Shown here: positions 1 to 5,246 of the stretch, piece after piece
Numbering within the stretch: position 1 is the first letter of the stretch
How the letters are laid out: each line of letters begins with the position of its first letter
Translations under genes and position numbers: made by a program
The notes under the pieces: generated by a model
The model's input: only the letters and a program-made list of their open reading frames with translations
Told to the model about the DNA's origin: nothing
The model's database searches: none
Source of the DNA: Bacteroidales bacterium
GTDB taxonomy: Bacteria; Bacteroidota; Bacteroidia; Bacteroidales; UBA3824
Direction: 5' to 3'
Assembly: GCA_017530465.1 (NCBI GenBank)
Contig: JAFXMJ010000565.1
Span: 1-6,760 of the forward strand
DNA: 6,760 nt

Positions 1-63
1 ACCAAGCCCATCGAAATCAACGTCCTGCTCAATACCCTCAGCGGTTTCTTGAAGAACAAATAA
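1..63 (+). CDS. C-terminal end of a probable response-regulator receiver domain (partial)
   Basis: Frame 1 is open from the window edge to a TAA at 61-63 and encodes TKPIEINVLLNTLSGFLKNK. A Lys-Pro pair followed by an amphipathic helix that runs to the end of the protein is the usual ending of a CheY-like receiver domain: the conserved Lys-Pro after beta-5, then alpha-5. If so, this is either a stand-alone response regulator or the last domain of a hybrid sensor kinase; the 20 visible residues cannot separate these. The assignment rests on this short tail and on the terminator just downstream (88-126), which fits a real gene end. The phospho-acceptor Asp and everything upstream lie outside the window. 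Confidence 0.5.
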   Translation, partial: TKPIEINVLLNTLSGFLKNK

Positions 64-87
64 GGGAAATTAGCATCAATCACCAAT

Positions 88-126
88 AAAAAACGCAGTC
101 CGAGAACATCGAACTGCGTTTTTTTT
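88..126. terminator. bidirectional intrinsic terminator between convergent genes
   Basis: AAAAAACGCAGT (88-99) pairs perfectly with ACTGCGTTTTTT (113-124) around a 13-nt loop. The + strand has a T run after the stem (119-126) and the - strand has one from the A run at 88-93. The hairpin can therefore end both the + strand gene that stops at 63 and the - strand caspase gene that stops at 155. Between it and the caspase stop is a short AT-rich stretch (about 129-150) with repeated TGCATT/ATGC words and no gene. Confidence 0.85.
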
Positions 127-154
127 ATTATGCATTATGCGTTGTGCATTGCCA

Positions 155-2569
155 TTACCTTACGAAGTAGAAGTCGTCGAAGACTGAGGAGTTTTCCCAC
201 GGAATTTGTTCTTCGGGCATTTTGCCGTTCTGTACTGCTTCATGGGAAATGCGATATACTTCGGTGCGTACTTGCTTGAATACGTCCTCCATTTTGTATT
301 CGGGATTCTTGATTGCCTTGGCGAGCTGTTCGGTGTAGAGGCCGTTGTTGCCGTCGCCGTCGGCTGCCGTTTTGCCCGGGGCTGTGGAGTAGGCAATCAA
401 TGTTCCTTTGGGTGCGTCAAACTGTGCAAGACCGCCTCCGCCGCCTGTGGATGCAAATGGGTCGTTACGACAGGCATCGAGGATGATGATGTTGAGGTCG
501 TTTTGTGCGTATGCCAATTGTCCTATCACCTTGCTGATGCTGAAACAAACATTCTCGACCTGTTCCCTTCTTTCAAGAGTGGCGTTGACAGGCACGAGGT
601 AGTTGATGCCGTCCACCTGTACGCCGTGACCTGCGTAGAAGAAGAGACCCACAGCCTTGGTTTCCCTGAGTCGGTCGCCAAACTGATATACTGCGTCTTT
701 CATCTCGTCGCGGTTGACGTGGGTGCGCTCTATTACTTCAAATCCAAGAGCCCTGAGTTCTTTTGCCATGAGGCTGGCATCGTTGGTGGGGTTTTTGAGC
801 GCAGGGATGTTGGTGTATGCTCCGTTGCCGATGACGAGGGCTACGCGCTTTTGTTTGCTGATGGCATCTGACGAAACCCTTGAAATGTATCGTACGTCGG
901 TTTTGGTGGTGCCGCCGGCGTTTTTCACAGCCGCCATGACTTCGTTGCGTCCTGGCTCGAGTTGTATTTTGAACTCAAATGTGTAGTCGCATAAGGGGTC
1001 GTTCGCTTTCTTGACACCGGTTACGTTCTTGTTGACAACGGGTTTGCTGTTGAGGAAGAGGGATACTTCTTCTATTGGTGATGAGGAACTTACACAAAGT
1101 TTTACGGTATAAGAGCCTTCCGTTACGTTGGTGTTGTATTGCTGAGGAGCGTTCCAGCCTACATCAGGCTTCTGGATGTTGGCGGACATAGCGGTTTCCT
1201 GCGTAAGGACGCCGTCTCTAAAAGTTCCCTTTTCTTTGGTTCCGTTGGGATATAACATTAAGCCCCTGCCGCTTACCTTGTTGTCACGGATTTGACCGAT
1301 GTATTTTGTGCCGTTGTTGCTATTTACGCACATACCATAGCCATTGGCGAGTCCGTCTTCAAAGTCGTCGCAGTAGATGGACAAGCCGTCGTATGTGTCG
1401 AGAGTGCCTTGCCCATTAGGTATGCCATTCTGGAGGTTGCCCATATAGCGTCCGCCTTCGGTGAGTCGAAGTCCGTAGCCATCCTTGTTGCCGAAGATGA
1501 GGTCAAACTCTTGTTCTGGCAATTCTTTTACGAGTTCACCTTTGTAATACACGCCCGATTTCCTTTTGAGGGTCGATTTTTCTACATAGACGCCTTGCCC
1601 ATCATATACGTTGTTGGAGAAATGTCCGTAGTAGAAGTCGTCATTGTTGTAGAGTAATGCGCCGTATCCGTTGGGCTTCCCGTTTTGGATGTCTCCCACG
1701 TATTTTTTGGGAGCTTTGGGATCTTCGGACGGTGCGTATGTGATAGTGCCGTAGCCGTCTATTTTGCCTGCTACGACGCTGCCTACGTAGCTGCTGCCGT
1801 CGGGAAGTATGTACCTGCCCATGCCGTGCGGGAGTCCGTTCTTGAACTCGCCGATGTATTTTTCGCCGTTTTTGACGAGGACGCTGTAGGAGTTTTTGCA
1901 GTCGCCGCTCACACAGCCAATCTGGTTTTTGAGTTCGCCGACAAAACGATCGTCTTCCCACATGCCTTCAGTGATGGTTCCGTCGGGGCTTGTGAGTGTT
2001 CCAAAGCCGTTGAACTTGTTGTCCAAAAATTCTCCGGTGTATATGGAGCCGTCATCTTTGGTGAGCGTACCCCATCCGTTGTGCTTGTTGCTTCGGTTCA
2101 TGCCTACATAGCGTGAGCCGTCTTCGTAGAGTGTGACGTTGTAGCCGTTTTTGCTTTCTCCGTACACAGTGCCTTTGGTGGGTTTCGGATCAATTGGCTT
2201 GTTGTCTTTGTACACGTCGTTGTACGTCTTGCCGTTAGACTGGATTTCGTCGATTGGTCCGTGCGGTACACCATCCTTGAAAAAACCGATGAGTCGTGTA
2301 CCGTCCGATGCATCGTAATATGTGCCTTGGCCATTGCGTTTTCCATTTTTGAACTCGCCAGAGTAGATGCTGCCACTATTATAATATAGTACGCCGTGGC
2401 CGTTTGGGGTACCGTTGTCGAAGAAACCTGTGTAGCGGTATCGTTCTTCCTGGTATACCCCATAGCCGTCAAAACAGTTGCCGCTGATGCACTGTGCGTG
2501 TGCGCCTGCCGTGGCAGAGAGTGCAAGAGCGGTGGCAAGGATTGTTTTTTGGGTTGTGATATGCTTCAT
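155..2569 (-). CDS. secreted MORN-repeat protein with C-terminal caspase-like (C14) peptidase domain
   Basis: This 804-residue protein starts with a Sec signal peptide (residues 1-25, basic MKHITTQK, Ala/Leu core, cleavage likely after AGAHA), so it should act in the periplasm or at the surface. Residues 26-455 carry about 14 MORN units (Y-x-G-x-F-x-N-G-x-x-N-G-x-G pattern) in four blocks beginning near 26, 136, 218 and 358; two blocks open with C-[IV]-S-G-[ND]-C. Residues about 480-565 look like a beta-sandwich linker (VSLFLNSKPV ... EPGRNEVMAAVKNAGG). Residues about 574-800 form a caspase-like fold: RVALVIGNGAY at the first strand, the catalytic His648 in FFYAGHG, and the catalytic Cys700 in LDACRNDPF, with a Gly run at 709-713. 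Both dyad residues are present, so an active protease is expected. MORN repeats usually mediate membrane or protein contact. The substrate is unknown. The gene is divergent from purT, and its ATG at 2567-2569 is followed directly by the signal peptide. Confidence 0.93.
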   Translation of the reverse strand: MKHITTQKTILATALALSATAGAHAQCISGNCFDGYGVYQEERYRYTGFFDNGTPNGHGVLYYNSGSIYSGEFKNGKRNGQGTYYDASDGTRLIGFFKDGVPHGPIDEIQSNGKTYNDVYKDNKPIDPKPTKGTVYGESKNGYNVTLYEDGSRYVGMNRSNKHNGWGTLTKDDGSIYTGEFLDNKFNGFGTLTSPDGTITEGMWEDDRFVGELKNQIGCVSGDCKNSYSVLVKNGEKYIGEFKNGLPHGMGRYILPDGSSYVGSVVAGKIDGYGTITYAPSEDPKAPKKYVGDIQNGKPNGYGALLYNNDDFYYGHFSNNVYDGQGVYVEKSTLKRKSGVYYKGELVKELPEQEFDLIFGNKDGYGLRLTEGGRYMGNLQNGIPNGQGTLDTYDGLSIYCDDFEDGLANGYGMCVNSNNGTKYIGQIRDNKVSGRGLMLYPNGTKEKGTFRDGVLTQETAMSANIQKPDVGWNAPQQYNTNVTEGSYTVKLCVSSSSPIEEVSLFLNSKPVVNKNVTGVKKANDPLCDYTFEFKIQLEPGRNEVMAAVKNAGGTTKTDVRYISRVSSDAISKQKRVALVIGNGAYTNIPALKNPTNDASLMAKELRALGFEVIERTHVNRDEMKDAVYQFGDRLRETKAVGLFFYAGHGVQVDGINYLVPVNATLERREQVENVCFSISKVIGQLAYAQNDLNIIILDACRNDPFASTGGGGGLAQFDAPKGTLIAYSTAPGKTAADGDGNNGLYTEQLAKAIKNPEYKMEDVFKQVRTEVYRISHEAVQNGKMPEEQIPWENSSVFDDFYFVR

Positions 2570-2609
2570 TTTGCAATTAATTTTGTTTTGTTATTTGTTG
2601 AGTTTTGGG

Positions 2610-2641
2610 CAAAGTTAGATATTTGTTGGCAATTAGTGAAA
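2610..2641 (-). promoter_or_regulatory. candidate Bacteroidota-type promoter of the MORN-caspase gene
   Basis: On the - strand, TAACTTTG (2617 down to 2610) matches the -7 consensus TAnnTTTG exactly. A weak -33-like TTTC (2641-2638) lies 20 nt upstream, one base off TTTG. Transcription would start about 35-40 nt before the ATG at 2569. The leader is A-rich (AACAAATAACAAAACAAA type) without a Shine-Dalgarno motif, as is usual in this phylum. Confidence 0.55.
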
Positions 2642-2681
2642 TTTTTGTTGTTATAAAACGCTGATGATTGCTTTTTTTGTA

Positions 2682-2689
2682 TATTTTTG
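2682..2689 (+). promoter_or_regulatory. candidate -7 element of purT
   Basis: TATTTTTG matches TAnnTTTG and lies 33 nt before the purT ATG at 2723, giving a short leader of roughly 25-30 nt. I see no convincing TTTG at the usual 19-20 nt upstream, so this is a one-box call. The in-frame TTG at 2687-2689 is part of this box and so is unlikely to be the start codon. Confidence 0.45.
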
Positions 2690-2722
2690 CGGTATAAACT
2701 AACCAACAAATTGTCGAAAACT

Positions 2723-3904
2723 ATGTTAGAGATTGGAACATTAAACCGTCCGCGTGGCAAGAAGGCTGTGCTGTGCGGCTCGGGCGAATTGGGCAAGGAG
2801 ATTGCCATCGAATTGCAAAGATTTGGCATACAGGTAGTTGCCCTCGATAAATACGCCGACGCTCCCGCAATGCACGTAGCTTACAAGAGTTATGTGGTGT
2901 CGATGCTCGATGGCAAGCGTCTGCGCGAAATCATTGAAGCCGAAAAACCCGATTTCATCATCCCCGAAGTGGAAGCCATTGCCACCCAGACCCTTATAGA
3001 ATTGGAAAAGGAGGGTTACAATGTAATCCCAACTGCAAACGCCACTTTCCTGACCATGAACCGCGAGGGCATACGCCGCCTTGCCGCCGAGACATTGGGC
3101 ATCAAGACGTCGCCTTACAAGTTTGCCGCCACGGAGGAGGAATTTCGCGCCGCTGTCAAGGAGATTGGCATCCCGTGCGTGGTGAAGCCCATCATGAGCT
3201 CCTCGGGACACGGACAGTCGGTAATTAAAAGCGAGGAAGACATCGACCGCTCGTGGCACATCGCTCAGGAAGGCGGACGCGCAGGTGCGGGCAAGGTGAT
3301 TGTGGAGGGTTTTGTAAAGTTTGATTATGAGATAACGCTCCTCACCGTGCGTCATATTGGCGGTACGAGTTTCTTGGAGCCAATTGGTCATTATCAAAAA
3401 GACGGCGACTATCAGGAATCGTGGCAGCCGCAGCCTATGAACCCCGCCGTGCTCGAAAAGGCGCAGAAGATTGCCGAAAAGATTACTACGGCTCTTGGCG
3501 GTCGCGGTATTTTTGGCGTGGAGATGTTTGTGAAGGGCGACGACGTGATTTTTAGCGAGGTGTCGCCACGTCCGCACGATACTGGCATGGTGACGATGAT
3601 TTCGCAGGATTTGTCGGAATTTGCATTGCACGCCCGCGCCGTTTTGGGTCTGCCGATTCCCAACATTGCGTTCCATGGCCCCTCGGCATCCAAGGCGATT
3701 GTTGTGGACGGCGATAGCCACGACATCACTTTCTCCGGATTGGAGGACGCGCTCTCGATTCCCGATACCACGATGAGGATTTTTGGCAAGCCGAGCGTCA
3801 ACGGACACCGCCGCATGGCTGTCCTCCTCGCCCGCGCCGCATCTGTGGACGAGGCTCGCAAAAAGGTGCAGGAAATGGCGGCAAAGATTCACGTCACAGT
3901 GTAA
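2723..3904 (+). CDS. purT: formate-dependent phosphoribosylglycinamide formyltransferase (GAR transformylase 2)
   Basis: PurT uses ATP and formate to formylate glycinamide ribonucleotide, the third step of de novo purine synthesis, in the cytoplasm and without a folate cofactor. The 393 residues align end to end with E. coli PurT (392). They show the N-terminal GSGELGKE (19-26), DKYADAPAMHVA (42-53), the ATP-grasp glycine loop SSSGHGQS (159-166), GGRAGAGKVIVEG (184-196), the Mg-ATP ligands Glu267 and Glu279 in FGVEMF and FSEVSPRPHDTG (Asp286), and a C-terminal lid domain with RIFGKP and HRR. The glycine loop has His163 where E. coli has Lys (SSSGKGQ), a small change near the ATP phosphates. 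I chose the ATG at 2723: it gives the family length, while the upstream in-frame TTG at 2687 lies in the -7 box. The gene stands alone, with its own promoter and terminator. Confidence 0.97.
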   Translation: MLEIGTLNRPRGKKAVLCGSGELGKEIAIELQRFGIQVVALDKYADAPAMHVAYKSYVVSMLDGKRLREIIEAEKPDFIIPEVEAIATQTLIELEKEGYNVIPTANATFLTMNREGIRRLAAETLGIKTSPYKFAATEEEFRAAVKEIGIPCVVKPIMSSSGHGQSVIKSEEDIDRSWHIAQEGGRAGAGKVIVEGFVKFDYEITLLTVRHIGGTSFLEPIGHYQKDGDYQESWQPQPMNPAVLEKAQKIAEKITTALGGRGIFGVEMFVKGDDVIFSEVSPRPHDTGMVTMISQDLSEFALHARAVLGLPIPNIAFHGPSASKAIVVDGDSHDITFSGLEDALSIPDTTMRIFGKPSVNGHRRMAVLLARAASVDEARKKVQEMAAKIHVTV

Positions 3905-3907
3905 CGG

Positions 3908-3937
3908 GCAACGCCTTGCGGCGTCGCGGGGTTTTTT
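3908..3937 (+). terminator. intrinsic terminator after purT
   Basis: ACGCC (3911-3915), loop TTGC, GGCGT (3920-3924), extended by GC/GC across an A/C mismatch, then CGGGG and six T (3932-3937). It begins 4 nt after the purT stop, so purT is probably the last or only gene of its transcript. Confidence 0.7.
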
Positions 3938-3944
3938 GAACGAG

Positions 3945-4081
3945 AATTACCGTCAATTTATTTAGTCGCTTCGCGAGAAATTTTACAAATTTATACAAAT
4001 TCTACAAATGTCAATTTGGAAGATTTGAATTGATTTGTTAAATTTCTGTCCGTAAGGACACTTAAATAATTGACGGTAATT
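3945..4081. repeat. 137-bp imperfect palindrome with two side hairpins (MITE-, REP- or structured-RNA-like element)
   Basis: The ends are a perfect 14-bp inverted repeat, AATTACCGTCAATT (3945-3958) and AATTGACGGTAATT (4068-4081). After a single bulged T it continues with ATTTA/TAAAT (3960-3964 / 4063-4067). At matching places on the two arms sit small hairpins: TCGC-TTC-GCGA (3966-3976) and TGTCC-GTAA-GGACA (4047-4060). Inside them a second stem pairs 3977-3990 with 4033-4046 (13 of 14 positions, one T-T mismatch). A further short hairpin, CAAATT/AATTTG (3996-4001 / 4013-4018), can form at the apex. TACAAAT occurs three times (3984, 3994, 4003). The element fills the gap between convergent purT and the gene ending at 4105. 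I see no ORF in it and no clear target-site duplication. It may be a mobile palindromic repeat or a structured RNA; function is not shown. Confidence 0.65.
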
Positions 4082-4104
4082 TTTGTTTACAAATGCGATT
4101 TACG

Positions 4105-4965
4105 TTATTGGATTTCAAAGTTCTTGATGTAGAACAGTTTGTCTTTGTAATAAAACTCGATGCGGTATTGACCGGCGGGCCAGGTGCCGGGATTTTCGCT
4201 GCCCCATCCGCCGGTGAGGTATGATGATTGCTGCTGCGTTATGTGTAGCGTGTTGATGAATGTGTATGGCGAGCCGTCTTGCTCCGCCTTGGAGGTTTTG
4301 CCGTCGGGGGTGATGAACTTGATGCCGATAGGGTAGTCGCCGTCTTCATATACTACCAATGAGAGCGATGTGTTGATGTATTGCGAGTCTGACGACTTGA
4401 TGTCGGCGTCTAAGTCGGTGATGAGCCGGTCGTCCTGATCCACGTTTGCTATGTCTGCGCTATATACTTCAAATGGCATGCGGCGATTGGCGTATGGCAG
4501 ATTGTCAACAAATTCGTCGTACCTTTTGCGGCAGCCTTTCCATGCATCGCGGAGTATGTCGAGATGTTTGTGGAAAGTGTTGATTACAGTCTGGGCGTCG
4601 TTGACGAAGGTCTCCACCGAGAAACGCAGTGTCTGATTGTTGGGCGTAATGAACGCCTTGACGGAGCTGCGGCTGTAGTTGACGTCGTTGGCGGCTCTCT
4701 TGATACATTCGGGGATGCAGTCGCTGATGTCGAGGTCGTAGAGGCGGATTTCTACAAAGACTGGATTGCTGCCGCTAAATAGCACTGCATAGTCGTTGGT
4801 GTCTTTTTGAATGGTGAGCGCGTCGCCTTCAAAATTGACTTTCATATTTTGCGTGCGGGCGTATTCGGCGAGTTTTTGACGGATGCCATCTGCGCCCGGG
4901 CTTAGCTGCGCCATCGTGAGCGACGAGGCAAGCAGCATCATAATTATAATAAGTGTCCTTTTCAT
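4105..4965 (-). CDS. secreted two-domain protein of unknown function (YbjN-like N-domain, beta-rich C-domain)
   Basis: This 286-residue protein has a Sec signal peptide, MKRTLIIIMMLLASSLTMAQ, probably cleaved after MA at about residue 19, so it should be periplasmic or exported. Residues about 24-150 follow a helix - beta hairpins - helix - strand - long helix order, with VFVEIRLYDL, CIKRAANDVNYS, VKAFITPNNQTLRFSVETF and a closing helix. This resembles the YbjN / type III chaperone-like fold; the resemblance is by pattern only. Residues about 195-286 look like a small beta domain ending in GGWG...GTWPAGQYRIEFYYKDKLFYIKNF, a type of C-terminal module I associate with uncharacterised Bacteroidota proteins. 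No catalytic motif is visible. Three Cys lie in the N-domain (83, 87, 145). I chose the ATG at 4963-4965 because it begins the signal peptide; the frame stays open further upstream, but that part crosses the promoter and the trp leader. It is convergent with purT and divergent from trpB. Confidence 0.85.
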   Translation of the reverse strand: MKRTLIIIMMLLASSLTMAQLSPGADGIRQKLAEYARTQNMKVNFEGDALTIQKDTNDYAVLFSGSNPVFVEIRLYDLDISDCIPECIKRAANDVNYSRSSVKAFITPNNQTLRFSVETFVNDAQTVINTFHKHLDILRDAWKGCRKRYDEFVDNLPYANRRMPFEVYSADIANVDQDDRLITDLDADIKSSDSQYINTSLSLVVYEDGDYPIGIKFITPDGKTSKAEQDGSPYTFINTLHITQQQSSYLTGGWGSENPGTWPAGQYRIEFYYKDKLFYIKNFEIQ

Positions 4966-4995
4966 GGTGTTGATAATATTGGTGTTAATGATTTG

Positions 4996-5039
4996 ATGTG
5001 CAAAAATAAGAAAAATTTTCTCAAAAAAAATTTGCACAT
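4996..5039. promoter_or_regulatory. 9-bp inverted repeat between divergent promoters, possible operator
   Basis: ATGTGCAAA (4996-5004) and TTTGCACAT (5031-5039) are perfect reverse complements 26 bp apart. The left arm covers part of the -7 box of the - strand gene, and the right arm contains the -33 TTTG of the trp leader promoter. The arm spacing is wide for one dimer, and the A/T tracts between the arms are not palindromic. A role as an operator is inferred only from position. Confidence 0.35.
5001..5008 (-). promoter_or_regulatory. candidate -7 element of the secreted-protein gene
   Basis: On the - strand this reads TATTTTTG, an exact TAnnTTTG match, 35 nt upstream of the ATG at 4965. 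The upstream region is a T tract with no clear TTTG at 19-20 nt (one lies at 13 nt). The box overlaps the left arm of the inverted repeat at 4996-5039. Confidence 0.5.
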
Positions 5040-5062
5040 TAAAAAATTTCTTCCCAACTTTG
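5031..5062 (+). promoter_or_regulatory. promoter of the trp leader and trpB
   Basis: TTTG (5031-5034), a 20-nt spacer, then CAACTTTG (5055-5062), which matches TAnnTTTG at all fixed positions except the first T. Box identity and spacing fit the Bacteroidota sigma-70-type consensus. Transcription should start near 5068-5070, about 15 nt before the leader peptide ATG. Confidence 0.65.
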
Positions 5063-5083
5063 CAGCGACAAAACATAGTAACA

Positions 5084-5134
5084 ATGATTGCGACAATGGC
5101 ATATAACAATTGGTGGTGGCGCTCGCGTATGTGA
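5084..5134 (+). CDS. trpL: trp operon leader peptide (three consecutive Trp codons)
   Basis: ATG at 5084 to TGA at 5132-5134 encodes MIATMAYNNWWWRSRM, 16 residues with TGG TGG TGG at 5111-5119. Trp is the rarest residue, so three in a row in a short ORF just upstream of trpB is the hallmark of ribosome-mediated attenuation. The peptide itself is probably not functional; its translation senses charged tRNA-Trp. An in-frame ATG at 5096 could also start translation and would keep the Trp run. The Trp codons end 19 nt before the antiterminator strand (5139-5146), and the stop codon ends 4 nt before it, so a ribosome stalled on Trp and one at the stop would leave that strand free or covered respectively. 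The symbol is used by analogy with E. coli; no sequence homology is implied. Confidence 0.88.
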   Translation: MIATMAYNNWWWRSRM

Positions 5135-5215
5135 AATTCGTGAGTTGAATCGCCTTGTATGTATGAATACGATATAAAAAAGGTCTGACGTAAAACTCAC
5201 GTCAGACCTTTTTTT
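5121..5215 (+). promoter_or_regulatory. tryptophan attenuator: protector, antiterminator and terminator pairings
   Basis: Three competing pairings can be read directly. Protector: GCTCGCG (5121-5127) with CGTGAGT (5139-5145), 7 bp including two G-U pairs. Antiterminator: CGTGAGTT (5139-5146) with AACTCACG (5194-5201), 8 perfect pairs, which takes the loop and first bases of the terminator 3' arm. It may be stabilised by GCCTT (5152-5156) or just its GCC with AAGGT (5180-5184), and by a hairpin TTGTAT/ATACGA (5155-5160 / 5167-5172) that competes for the TT. Terminator: 5181-5191 with 5199-5209. Expected logic: a ribosome stalled on the Trp codons covers 5121-5127, freeing 5139-5146 for the antiterminator, and transcription reads on into trpB. 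With ample Trp, the ribosome reaches the stop at 5132, covers 5139-5146, and the terminator forms. The pairings are seen in sequence; the switching is inferred from the E. coli trp model. Confidence 0.82.
5176..5215 (+). terminator. intrinsic terminator of the trp attenuator
   Basis: AGGTCTGACGT (5181-5191) and ACGTCAGACCT (5199-5209) form a perfect 11-bp stem around the 7-nt loop AAAACTC. A5176-5180 can pair with T5210-5214 to lengthen it, and seven T run from 5209 to 5215. It stands 31 nt before the trpB ATG, inside the transcript leader, so it is a conditional terminator and not the end of an upstream gene. Confidence 0.92.
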
Positions 5216-5246
5216 GATGCTGCAACTAATTAAAAACCAACATAAA

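Noticed and set aside
206..871. 221-codon + strand ORF, with others at 1292-1657 and 1685-2116
   Set aside because: They lie antisense to the MORN-caspase gene. Their products are Val/Ala/Cys-rich with no domain pattern, while the - strand protein has clear motifs throughout.
2687..2722. Upstream in-frame TTG as the start of purT
   Set aside because: The TTG is part of the -7 box TATTTTTG (2682-2689), and ATG 2723 gives a length matching E. coli PurT.
2741..3892. 383-codon - strand ORF antisense to purT
   Set aside because: It is long only because of the codon composition of purT. The product is rich in His, Arg and Asn with no recognisable motif, and purT is certain.
3984..4009. Three TACAAAT words as a CRISPR-like or iteron array
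   Set aside because: The 10- and 9-nt spacing is far too short for CRISPR, and there are no replication genes. The words are better explained as part of the palindromic element.
4966..5109. 48-residue N-terminal extension of the secreted-protein gene
   Set aside because: It would run through the promoter and the trp leader ORF and would place the signal peptide inside the protein. ATG 4965 begins a textbook signal peptide.
5159..5188. Nine-codon ORF MYEYDIKKV downstream of the leader peptide
   Set aside because: It has no Trp codon and overlaps the terminator stem; it is probably chance.
5217..5246. ATG 5217 as the start of trpB
   Set aside because: It abuts the attenuator T run and adds residues absent from known TrpB proteins. 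ATG 5247 gives the usual N-terminus.
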